NCBI GenBank assembly: GCA_040758525.1
Contig: JBFLVQ010000306.1
Location: forward strand, 1-10,784
Source of the DNA: JBFLVQ01 sp040758525
GTDB lineage: Bacteria > Acidobacteriota > Blastocatellia > Chloracidobacteriales > JADJPF01
DNA: 10,784 nucleotides
Reading direction: 5' to 3'
A program made the position numbers and the translations under genes. Numbering within the stretch: the stretch's first letter is position 1; the number at the start of each line of letters is the position of its first letter. This document shows positions 1 through 8,300 of the stretch, one piece after another. The notes beneath the pieces were generated by a model that saw only the letters and a program-made list of their open reading frames with translations, searched no databases and had not been told where the DNA came from.

Positions 1-1
1 A

Positions 2-55
2 GAGAATATCACTGGTGAGCCTGTTGGTGTTGAAACGATAGAAATTTACTATTAA
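2..55 (+). CDS. C-terminal tail of an unidentified upstream gene (partial)
   Basis: The frame beginning at base 2 is open for 17 codons and ends at TAA 53-55. It reads E-N-I-T-G-E-P-V-G-V-E-T-I-E-I-Y-Y. It stops 34 bases before the next start, which fits the spacing of an operon with the following two genes. The tail is too short to assign to a family. It could also be a chance open frame, because only 54 bases are visible. Confidence 0.4.
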   Translation, partial: ENITGEPVGVETIEIYY

Positions 56-89
56 GTAGCTATCAATACCCTAGAAAGATAATAGAGAT

Positions 90-611
90 ATGCGAAAAGT
101 AACCTATGGTGCGGCTGCTAGTCTTGATGGTTATATTGCTGGTGAAGGAGATCGTGTCGATTGGCTCTTGTGGACAGACGAAGTGGCATCGATCACCCAA
201 GCATATTGGCAGACTATCGATACGGTGCTGGTTGGACGAAAAACATACGAGGTAGGGTTGCGATCAGGCACTGCATCGTATCCTGGCAAGCAGACCTATG
301 TCTTCTCGCGATCTGTAGAGATTGAACCGGTCGATGGAGTCAAACAAGTGGCCGGTGATGTGGTCAAGTTCGTTAGTGATCTTAAGAATGGTGATGGCGC
401 AGGTATCTGTGTAATGGGTGGAGGAGAACTGGCAAGATCGCTCTTCGAAGGCGATCTTATTGATGAGGTTGGAATCAATATCCATCCGGTTCTACTTGGC
501 TCAGGGATACCTATGTTCATCCCAATCTCTGCTCAGAAGAACTTAGAACTTATCGAGTGTAAGAAGCTGAAAAATTCGTGTATTTATCTACTCTATCGTG
601 TTACTAGATAA
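90..611 (+). CDS. Dihydrofolate reductase family protein (RibD C-terminal domain type)
   Basis: This 173-aa protein belongs to the small stand-alone RibD-C/DHFR-like family (YyaP/YwjB type), presumably cytosolic NADPH-dependent reductases of mostly unknown substrate. Visible hallmarks are an N-terminal strand followed by SLDGYIA (residues 11-17), GRKTYE (49-54), a VFSRS strand (71-75), the glycine-rich nucleotide-binding segment GGGELARSLFEGDLIDE (110-126) and PVLLGSGIPMF (133-143). The length is typical of the family. The ATG at 90 is the natural start, but its ribosome site is weak (only A/G-rich bases at 73-88). It lies 34 bp after the upstream tail and 31 bp before the GNAT gene, suggesting one transcript. 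It is probably not the housekeeping FolA, whose sequence pattern differs. The family call is secure; the substrate is not known. Confidence 0.88.
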   Translation: MRKVTYGAAASLDGYIAGEGDRVDWLLWTDEVASITQAYWQTIDTVLVGRKTYEVGLRSGTASYPGKQTYVFSRSVEIEPVDGVKQVAGDVVKFVSDLKNGDGAGICVMGGGELARSLFEGDLIDEVGINIHPVLLGSGIPMFIPISAQKNLELIECKKLKNSCIYLLYRVTR

Positions 612-630
612 AACCTCGACACTGAGGAAA

Positions 631-638
631 GAAGGAGG
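631..638 (+). promoter_or_regulatory. Strong ribosome binding site that fixes the GNAT start
   Basis: GAAGGAGG ends four bases before the ATG at 643, an almost full Shine-Dalgarno match. It favours ATG 643 over the in-frame GTG at 598, which lies inside the end of the preceding gene and has no comparable site. Confidence 0.8.
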
Positions 639-642
639 CCCT

Positions 643-1110
643 ATGACAAGTACCGTCTTATTGCGAGATGTAAACGAAAGTGATCTCCCAATATTCTTTG
701 AAGATCAACTGGATCCCTATGCCACTCAAATGGCTGCCTTCCCAGCTAGAGATAGAGAGGCATTCACCAAACATTGGACAAAGATTTTAGCTGACGAGAC
801 TCTCATAAAAAAGACTATCCTCTTCAATGGCGAGGTAGCTGGAAACATTGGCTGCTTTAAACAGTCTGGTAAACAAGAAATCGGCTACTGGATTGGAAAG
901 AAATATTGGGGTAAAGGTATTGCCACCCAGGCGCTATTGCAACTTCTCGATCAGGTAATGATACGTCCTCTATACGCACATGTTGCGAAACACAATATCG
1001 CCTCGATTCGAGTTTTAGAAAAATGTGGGTTCACAAATATCGGCGAGGATAAGGAATTTTCCAATATAGATGGCAAGGTAGTGGAAGGGTTTATTCTAAA
1101 ATTAATATAA
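643..1110 (+). CDS. GNAT family N-acetyltransferase
   Basis: This 155-aa protein has the RimJ/RimL-like GNAT layout and would transfer an acetyl group from acetyl-CoA to an unknown amine in the cytosol. The N-terminus (VLLRDVNESDLPIFFEDQ, residues 5-22) is the usual first strand and helix. Motif A, with the acetyl-CoA pyrophosphate loop, is KKYWGKGIATQAL (86-98), preceded by the strand EIGYWIG (79-85). Motif B is HVAKHNIASIRVLEKCGF (113-130), where the N-x-x-S-x-x-x-L-E-K-x-G-F pattern is diagnostic. The frame extends upstream to a GTG at 598 that would overlap the preceding gene; ATG 643 is preferred because of its strong ribosome site. It is the last gene of the left-hand plus-strand cluster and ends before a hairpin. 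The substrate cannot be told from sequence. Confidence 0.88.
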   Translation: MTSTVLLRDVNESDLPIFFEDQLDPYATQMAAFPARDREAFTKHWTKILADETLIKKTILFNGEVAGNIGCFKQSGKQEIGYWIGKKYWGKGIATQALLQLLDQVMIRPLYAHVAKHNIASIRVLEKCGFTNIGEDKEFSNIDGKVVEGFILKLI

Positions 1111-1162
1111 AAAGGTTCAAGGATTGATAGCTAAAACACGGCAAAGAGACGACTCAATTGAC

Positions 1163-1191
1163 AAGACCACCTGTTATGATCAGGTGGTCTT
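1163..1191. terminator. Bidirectional terminator hairpin between convergent genes
   Basis: AAGACCACCTG (1163-1173) and CAGGTGGTCTT (1181-1191) are perfect 11-bp complements around a 7-nt loop. The hairpin lies between the end of the GNAT gene (1110) and the end of the NHL gene (1222, minus strand), where a shared terminator would be expected. The U-tract is short on both sides (CTTT on plus, CTT on minus), so it may work as a weak intrinsic terminator or as a transcript-stabilising hairpin. Confidence 0.75.
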
Positions 1192-1221
1192 TGCCATACT
1201 TGTGTTGAAAGATATCAATAA

Positions 1222-4200
1222 TTAGAATGGATGAGAGAAGGATACACCCTTATCGTTGGTAACAACAACTCTATTTCCTTGTTTATGGAGATTCAATTTT
1301 TTCCGGCTGCCTACCAGGACAAGTCTACCATCAAATTGTTGACTTACCTGAGCAGTGACATCTAAGCCATTAATTTTAACCTGAGCGCCGCTCGATCCAA
1401 ATCCTTGACCACTGATAACCAGAGTAGGTTTATGATAATTGGCACCGGTTATAACTAGGTTGTTCCAAACTGGCGAACCATTGTCGAGCTTGATAAAGCG
1501 CACAGCAGAGATGTCTCCTAACACATCGGTAAAGAGCAGATTGTTACTACTCACAGTAAGTTGTGGTAGACCAACCAGGCTGGCATTTGCCAATGGACCG
1601 CCATCTCCTTTCAATATGTAATCTTTGCCGGTGAGTAATGGTATAATTGTCCTATTTCCAATATTGACTTGCCATATTCTTGGCACAAACTCAATATTGA
1701 GGTTGTCACGATACTGTGCAGCACCGATAAACAGTTTGCCACAAGAGCCGAGCGCAATACTGCGAACAAAACCTAAATTAGCTTGTTCAGGCAGACCACC
1801 CTCACCACTAAAAACGCTCCCTCCAGCACCAGCAACTGTCTCTATTATCCCTATCCCTGCTCTTATACGACGAACACGACCACCCCCAGGTATGAATTGA
1901 TCAGCCAGATAGATATCACCATTCTCATCAACAGCAATACTGACCGGACTCATTCCTGCTTGTATTGCTGGTCTGCCATCACCACTAAAGTTTGCATTAC
2001 CAGTACCGGCAATAGTTCTAATAATTCCTGTCTTGATATCAACACGGCGTATACGGTTACTAGCAGCAATTAATAAGTTGCCCGTAGGATCAACGGTAAT
2101 GTCGGTCAATCCGCCTAAACGAGCTTTAATTGCGGGCCCACCATCACCGCTTATATCATTGCCAAACTCTCCATTGCCTGCCACGGTAGTGATTTTGCTG
2201 GTGAGTACATCCACTCGCCGCACCGTAGCAGCAACCAGATCAGCAATAAAGAGATGGCCACGTTGTTTGTCTAATGCCATTGCAATAGCCTGCACTAATA
2301 CAGCCTTATTAGCATCTCCACCATCGCCATTATTACTGTCTACACAATTGACATGCCCTACACCAGCAAACCGCTCCAGCACACCAGTGCGTGCATCCAT
2401 ACGGCGCACAACACTATTATCATAATCGAGAATATAGATATTGCCTTCTGTATCGACTTCTACATCATGGAATTTGCCTAGGTTAGCCAATGTTCGAAGT
2501 TCTTTATCGTTGTCCACATCAGCCAACTCTTTACCAGCTTCTGTAGTAACAATTCCTGTATCGATCTCTAGACGACGAATCCGCCTAGATTGAGGAATAT
2601 ATAGGCTACCAGTACCATCTAACGCCATTATTCCCGCTGGGAAGATAAGATCCGGCACTTCATATCTCAAGCATCGGATTCTCGGTGGCTTCTGTTTTAT
2701 TACTCTAAGAACACCAGTACGCAGTTCTACACGAGAGACAAAAGCATCGAGCACATAGAGGCTACCTTCGCTATCAACCGCAACACTCTTGGGCGATACT
2801 ATTGCCACTTGGGTGGCAATCTTACCATCACGTTCGAGTTCATTTACGCTACTGTTACCATTGCCAGCTACGGTAGTAATTATTCCAGTGCGTGCATCTA
2901 CCTTACGCACTCTATGGTTAAATGTATCGGCAATAAAAATATTGCCAGTACTATCAATTGCTATAGCCTGCGGCTTATTTAATAAGGCATAAGTAGCTAT
3001 ACCACCATCGCCGTCAAATCCGGCAGCGCCAGCGCCCGCCACCGTAGTGATTATTCCTGTCTGTACATCTATACGTCGTACAGAATTGCGGATTAATACA
3101 TATAGATTACCGGCACGATCAAATTCGATATCAGTAGGTGCGGCACCAAAGCCAGCCATAGACGCAGGATTACCATCACCATTATATAAAAGGGTTGGCC
3201 CACTCGCGACGGTGCTGATGGTTCTGGTGAGTGCATCCACACGTCTTACGCTTTGTGTCAATCCATCTGCAATAAAGAGGTTGCCATCTGCATCCAGGGC
3301 AATACTAAGCGGGTATAGACGTGCGATATTGGCGGGATCACCATCTTTTAGTGAGGCTCCACCGCCTGCCACCGTGGTGATTATTCGTGTTGCTACATCA
3401 ATGCGACGTACACGATTATTGTTAGTATCGGCAATAAAGATATTACCAGCGCTATCGAGTGCTACTTTGCGAGGACCAATCAGATTCGCTTCGGTAGCCT
3501 TACCTCCATCGCCAGAGAATGATACCCCTCCTACTACTGTTGTGATCTCACCAACACCTAGCTCAATAGGTAATTTCGCCTTCACACTCAATTCATGTTG
3601 CGCAATACCACCACGCGTAAGTACCGATATGGTTCTAATCCCTGGTACGACTTGAGGGGTGGCGCGGAAACGGATCTCTGTAGCACTGACTACTACAGCA
3701 TCATTCACCACACTATCACCAAAGGTGACTATGCTCTCAGGAGCAAAATTATGCCCATTGATAACAACATCCATACCACCTTCTAGCGGTAAATTATCTG
3801 GCGTCACATTATCTATCTGAGGCTCTCCAACCGTGACAATCTTAACTGCCTCTGTCTCTTCAGTCGCTTCGGCATCTAAAACAAATGCCTCTCTGCCCTT
3901 TACAACAACTGATACTGCTTCATTAAAACTTACCTCAGGTTGCGCCAGCTCAATGATCTGTGGCCTTTGGCCAATCGGCCGGGTCACCACTTTCGCCCCT
4001 ACTTTATCCACTACATAGATATTCCCTACCCCATCAATACTGACCGATTGTGGCTTGTCAAAGGCAATCTCATCACTCAGTTGATCCAACGCCCAAGTCT
4101 TAGCCATACTGACACCTTGGCTACTTGATGCCGCTCCTAGTGTTGAGACATTTGCTTCCAACTCTCCATTTGGCTTACGCAGTATTTCCACCATACGTAC

Positions 4201-5202
4201 ACGGTTATTGTCCTCATCAGCAACAGTAAGAACATTACCGTCTGAGCTTAGCGCTATTCCTGCAGGACGCTTGAATCTTGCCTGCCGACCTGGCCCATCT
4301 TGTTTGCCACTAAGACCTGGCGCTCCTGCCAGTAGTATTATTTGGCGGCGGGTAAAATCCATGTAATAGATTGCGTGATTATCAGTATCTGAAATATATA
4401 GATTGCCACCAACATCACTGGTGATTCCTCGCGGACTACTAAAAAGGGTACCTTCAACGCTGACTTTTCCCTTGTCGTCAAAGGCGCTTAACCCTGGCGC
4501 ACCTTTGCCCAATATTGTTTCTACACGATTGTTGAAGCTGATCTTACGAATACTATGATTGAGTGTATCGGCAATATAGACACCACCCTGGGCATTGTTA
4601 TCAACTGCTAACGCAGTTGGACCAGCAAAGAGTGCTTCTTCTACACTACCGTTACGTAGACCGGCCACACTACGTTTGCCAGCAAAGAGCTTGACCTCTC
4701 CACCCAAGGCTTTATCAGCCTTATAAATTACATTTTGTACAGGATTACTTATATAAAGCGCTCCTCGGCTATCGACCTTGGTATCACCAGGTACCTTGAT
4801 TCCTTTTCCTTTAGTTACCCGTGTTACGACCACGAAGATTGATGCGCTTTCATCCCCAATTTGCGCGGTAATGGTAGCAAAACCTTGCTTTACTCCCTCT
4901 ACTTCTCCACTGATAGGATCAACGCGGGCAATATCAGGACTACCAGACTCCCATTTTACTCCCGTAACGGGCTGTCCATTTACATCCATTGCTGTGAGTT
5001 TAATGCTATTTTTCTCATTCACCACCGGATTGCGCTGCTTGATTCTCAGACCACCATTGGATGAATTTGCCGAAGTAATAAAAGGATAAAAACTGTCGAG
5101 CTTATGAATAGATACTACCCATACCGTTAGCATCAGCAAGGCGGCGGCAAGTGACGCGCAAAATAGCGATATGTGTGAGGCGAAAATCCAACGCAACCGC
5201 AT
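1222..5202 (-). CDS. Membrane-anchored multi-propeller NHL repeat protein with Big_2 and IPT/TIG domains
   Basis: A 1326-aa extracytoplasmic protein. The frame is open to a TTG at 5208, but ATG 5202 has AGGAG eight bases upstream and is chosen. Residues 11-32 are one hydrophobic segment after an Arg-containing N-terminus: an uncleaved anchor or signal sequence. Approximate order: Big_2-like Ig domain (50-126, with VTGVKWESGSPDIARVD); NHL block of about six blades (136-456, e.g. VYIADTLNHSIRKI); IPT/TIG domain (460-541, PQIDNVTPDNLPLEGG then INGHNF); second NHL block of about twelve blades (551-1238), many ending ITTVAGxG with a GDGG linker; C-terminal IPT-like domain (1250-1326, LVISGQGFGSSGAQVKINGLDVT). 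NHL propellers usually bind proteins, RNA or sugars; no catalytic site is visible. It lies 157 bp downstream of the receptor gene on the same strand, so a joint role in surface binding is plausible but inferred. The domain calls are secure; the function is unknown. Confidence 0.9.
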   Translation of the reverse strand: MRLRWIFASHISLFCASLAAALLMLTVWVVSIHKLDSFYPFITSANSSNGGLRIKQRNPVVNEKNSIKLTAMDVNGQPVTGVKWESGSPDIARVDPISGEVEGVKQGFATITAQIGDESASIFVVVTRVTKGKGIKVPGDTKVDSRGALYISNPVQNVIYKADKALGGEVKLFAGKRSVAGLRNGSVEEALFAGPTALAVDNNAQGGVYIADTLNHSIRKISFNNRVETILGKGAPGLSAFDDKGKVSVEGTLFSSPRGITSDVGGNLYISDTDNHAIYYMDFTRRQIILLAGAPGLSGKQDGPGRQARFKRPAGIALSSDGNVLTVADEDNNRVRMVEILRKPNGELEANVSTLGAASSSQGVSMAKTWALDQLSDEIAFDKPQSVSIDGVGNIYVVDKVGAKVVTRPIGQRPQIIELAQPEVSFNEAVSVVVKGREAFVLDAEATEETEAVKIVTVGEPQIDNVTPDNLPLEGGMDVVINGHNFAPESIVTFGDSVVNDAVVVSATEIRFRATPQVVPGIRTISVLTRGGIAQHELSVKAKLPIELGVGEITTVVGGVSFSGDGGKATEANLIGPRKVALDSAGNIFIADTNNNRVRRIDVATRIITTVAGGGASLKDGDPANIARLYPLSIALDADGNLFIADGLTQSVRRVDALTRTISTVASGPTLLYNGDGNPASMAGFGAAPTDIEFDRAGNLYVLIRNSVRRIDVQTGIITTVAGAGAAGFDGDGGIATYALLNKPQAIAIDSTGNIFIADTFNHRVRKVDARTGIITTVAGNGNSSVNELERDGKIATQVAIVSPKSVAVDSEGSLYVLDAFVSRVELRTGVLRVIKQKPPRIRCLRYEVPDLIFPAGIMALDGTGSLYIPQSRRIRRLEIDTGIVTTEAGKELADVDNDKELRTLANLGKFHDVEVDTEGNIYILDYDNSVVRRMDARTGVLERFAGVGHVNCVDSNNGDGGDANKAVLVQAIAMALDKQRGHLFIADLVAATVRRVDVLTSKITTVAGNGEFGNDISGDGGPAIKARLGGLTDITVDPTGNLLIAASNRIRRVDIKTGIIRTIAGTGNANFSGDGRPAIQAGMSPVSIAVDENGDIYLADQFIPGGGRVRRIRAGIGIIETVAGAGGSVFSGEGGLPEQANLGFVRSIALGSCGKLFIGAAQYRDNLNIEFVPRIWQVNIGNRTIIPLLTGKDYILKGDGGPLANASLVGLPQLTVSSNNLLFTDVLGDISAVRFIKLDNGSPVWNNLVITGANYHKPTLVISGQGFGSSGAQVKINGLDVTAQVSQQFDGRLVLVGSRKKLNLHKQGNRVVVTNDKGVSFSHPF
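1680..3540 (-). repeat. Degenerate tandem repeats encoding NHL blades
   Basis: Within the NHL gene the DNA repeats in diverged units, each coding for V/L-D-x-x-G-N-I/L-[FY]-I-A-D...R-V-R-R-[IV]-D...TG-I-I-T-T-V-A-G-x-G. On the plus strand the best-conserved core is a CCACCGTAGTGATTATT-like string, seen near 3040, 3369, 2866 and 2182 with a few differences. Spacing between neighbouring units varies, as expected for protein repeats rather than a microsatellite. The similarity is high enough to allow recombination between blades. Confidence 0.7.
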
Positions 5203-5210
5203 AAACAAAA

Positions 5211-5215
5211 CTCCT
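5211..5215 (-). promoter_or_regulatory. Ribosome binding site of the NHL gene, decides its start
   Basis: On the minus strand AGGAG (5215 to 5211) lies eight bases upstream of ATG 5202, a normal distance. It would be only two bases from the alternative TTG at 5208, so ATG is the better start. Confidence 0.7.
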
Positions 5216-5309
5216 ACTACGGTTTAACTTTCTCAGCAAAGGGAAGCCAGTGAATTTGTACCCAACAGTGGACAGGCGGTTTTGTCGCACACCTTCACAA
5301 TATGACGCG

Positions 5310-5354
5310 TAAAAAGAAAAAGCAAGACGTCATCTTCCCGGAAAAATTTTTCCG
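5310..5354 (-). terminator. Possible terminator or attenuator between receptor and NHL genes
   Basis: Six bases past the receptor stop (5360-5362), the minus strand carries a perfect 16-bp palindrome, CGGAAAAATTTTTCCG (5339-5354). A small AAGA/TCTT stem (5336-5324) follows, then a T-rich run TTTTTCTTTTT (5320-5310). The palindrome can fold as a 6-bp stem with an AATT loop. The T-run is about 18 bases beyond the palindrome and the stem next to it is only 4 bp, so this is not a textbook terminator. It may reduce read-through into the NHL gene or mark the receptor transcript's 3' end. The rest of the gap (5203-5309) shows no gene and no clear promoter. Confidence 0.35.
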
Positions 5355-5359
5355 TATGC

Positions 5360-8300
5360 TTAGAACGAATAACGTACCGCTAGCTGAAAGGTACGGGCAG
5401 GCAAGGCAGTATTAACTGAGCTGCCAAAACCAGGCGATTCCAATACTCTTATAGGAGTGCCAAAATGGGTACGGTTAAAAGCATTAAATACCTCCATACG
5501 CAATGCTACCGCTTGCCGTTCAGAGAGTACAAATCGCTTGATCAGAGCCAGATCCAGCGCAGCTATACCAGCAGCACGAAAAGTGTTGCGTCCTAGTTGC
5601 CCATTTGGGGGATTGTCCATATCTGCACGAGCAATCAGATCGACCGGTCGAGTACCTGGTGCCAGTCTGATACGAGTACGGCCTTGGTCCGATATTATCA
5701 ACCCTTTTACCGTATCAAGCCGATCGCTAAGATTACCATCAAGATTAACATCAACACTGCTATTGACAGTAAATGGCTGTCCTGTCTGTAATGTGAGAAT
5801 GCCAGCAAGTTGAAAGCCACCAAACCATCTATGCTGACGTAGAAATGGCAGCTCATACTGCCAGGCGCTAGTAAAACGGTGGCGTACATCAAAACTGGCG
5901 TTACCACGCTCTGCCCGCAAACCCTCATTTCGGCCTAACTCGTCTTGGGCAAGAGCAAAGCTGCCTGCTAGATCGAAGACATCCGATACCTCATCAATGG
6001 CATGCGCGTAAGTATAGGCTACTTGTAAAGCCAGTCCATAAGTGAAGCGACGTACTAATGAAGCTTGTAGCGCATGGTAGCTAGAATTAGCAGAACTCTC
6101 AAAAACTGTAACCGCGCCCAGTAATGAGTTTGGCCGTTTAAGCAGCGATAAAACAATTGGATCTAAATCCTGCACAAATCGTACTGCGCCAGTAGAGAAA
6201 GGGCCACCATTAGGCGTACGTACACGAATCAATTTACGACCGCTTGCGCCTGCATAAGATAGTGTGGCGGTATAACGGTCTAAAAAGACTCGCTCTAGCG
6301 ATAAGGAGTACTGTTGTACATAAGGAGTGCGTAGGTTCTGGATCGGCAGTGTGACACCTGCACCAAACCCACCACCAGTAATAAGTTCGCCTAATTGCAG
6401 AAGCTGCCCAATTCTAGGGATAAATTGATTAGCTGGCAGCCCAATGGTATTCACAGTACCAGGTTGAATCAATGGAATCGAGAGATCATCGCCGAAACGT
6501 ATAAAAGCTGGATTAGCTGCTAAAACCTGATCAAAGAGTCTCCCAGAACTAAAATTAATTGGAATGAAATTGGGAAAAGCATTGCGCGATTGGCTCACAA
6601 TTGTGCCCAAGATAGGATCATAGAAGAGACCATAACCACCACGCAAAGCCATACGACCGGTTTTACTAAGGTCCCAGGCAAAACCTAGCCTAGGAGCAAA
6701 ATTATTGTTGTCACCGCTGTAGATCTTTGTACGCCCGGCAAGGAATTGGCGCTGTGCGGCAAGTGCATCAAAGAAACGTTTGGAGAGCGGGGTGTCACTA
6801 TTAAAAGGTGGCAACTGTGAATCTGACAAGGTAATCGATCGTTCTAATCTCCCACTGGCATCTTTAGGCACACTGTTACGCTCATATCGTAGACCAAACT
6901 CCAATGTTACATTGGGATGTATACGATACTGCTCATGCGCAAATAGGTTCAATTCCGTAAAACGCAGACCTAGAGTAGAATCGGGTACCAAGGCAAGAGC
7001 TTGGAAAATATCCGAAGGCACACCTAAGGCAGCAAAATCGACCCCATTGCCGATCTCTAGCTTGCTTGTCTCATCCCCCAAAAACCCGGCGGTGAAAGAG
7101 ATCTGAGCACGATAGTTACGATCTAAGAAACTATTGATCTGTACTCGTCGAATATCTACACCTAGTTTGAGTGAATGGCTGCCATGTGTGAGAGCAAAAG
7201 TATCAGCAATCTGAAAAGTATTATTAGTACGCCCTTGTGGAAAGGTACTGGGATCGATACCAATAGGACTAAAAGGAGCAAGCAGCAACCGGCCAATTGG
7301 TCCAGTACGACCATCAACAATACCATCTACATTGATATCTGTTCCCCTAGGCTGCGACTGAAAGATCAGTGGACTGCCAGGCACTTCTCTAAATGCTAAG
7401 GATGTACGACCATAAGAAAAGCGTATCTGATTGGCTAGCCGCGTAGATAATTCGGTGCTGAGTGCGAGGGCAAAATTCTCAGTACGAGTAAGTGCAGTAA
7501 TGCTGGCATTGATGGCATTGTCTACTGCTGCGATACGTGTATCATCATCAGTAAAGTTATAGCGGCTTGTGAAGGTCGAAGTCTTCCCATAAAATCTGAA
7601 TTGATAATCTGTCTTGATGGCGAAGATAGTACCTTGGCCAGTAGCCGGCAGAATACGAGTAAGAGTGTTGTCTGCATAAGGACCACCAGCATTATTGGGT
7701 AAGGGATAAAATGAAGATTGTAGAATATCACTTCCCAGCGCACTAAACCCTTGTGCGACTCCTAATGAGCGGTCTCTCTGCTCTTGGGTAGGTACAACAA
7801 AATGGCTCTCCTGCACTCGATTTACCGCTTGCTGTTCATAAGCGCCAAAGACCTGTAGACGATTGCGTATAAGTGGAAATGCGATTGTCCCACCTAGTTG
7901 ATTGCGTGTGAAAGGATTCTTGCTAGGATTATCTACTCCACCGAGATCAAAGAAATCGCGCGCATTAAGAGCAGAATCGCTGAAGTAATTATAGAATTCG
8001 CCATGTACCTCATTACTACCAGAACGAGATACAACATTGATCTGTCCACCAGTATTACGTCCTGCTTCAGCATTAGAAAGCAATGTAGTGATCTGAAATT
8101 CTGTGATGCTTTCAACAGATTGAGGAATGGTAGGAGTAAAGCCCTGCCGGCGTACACCAACATCTTGATCGTTATTGTCAGAGCCATCGATAGTGAAATT
8201 GTTAGCGCGAGCACGCTGACCATTAACCGAGAATTGTCCTGCCGTACCAACGCCTGAGCCTATGCCAGGTCCATTGGCACCTAGCGTAGCAGGTGGTGGC

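Noticed and set aside
264..520. Minus-strand frames of 73-74 aa opposite the DHFR-like gene
   Set aside because: They lie antisense to a well-supported gene and have no motif or ribosome site.
598..642. Longer GNAT start at GTG 598
   Set aside because: It would overlap the end of the preceding gene and has no ribosome site; ATG 643 has GAAGGAGG at ideal distance and gives the normal GNAT N-terminus.
1680..3540. CRISPR array or minisatellite
   Set aside because: The repeated strings are diverged, unequally spaced and all in the reading frame of the NHL protein, so they encode blades and are not repeats with unique spacers.
3047..3655. 202-aa open frame on the plus strand inside the NHL gene, with other plus-strand frames at 1439-2425
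   Set aside because: They are antisense to a gene with clear domain structure. Their low-complexity, Thr/Ser/Pro/Arg-rich composition is the reverse complement of repeated blade codons, and no family motif is visible.
5203..5208. TTG 5208 as start of the NHL protein
   Set aside because: AGGAG would be only two bases away, while ATG 5202 has an eight-base spacing and is the commoner start codon.
7898..8257. Plus- and minus-strand frames of about 70-119 aa within the receptor gene (e.g. 7898-8257, 7933-8250, 5457-5813, 6780-7106)
   Set aside because: All lie inside the conserved plug and barrel coding sequence and show no recognisable motif; they are out-of-frame shadows.
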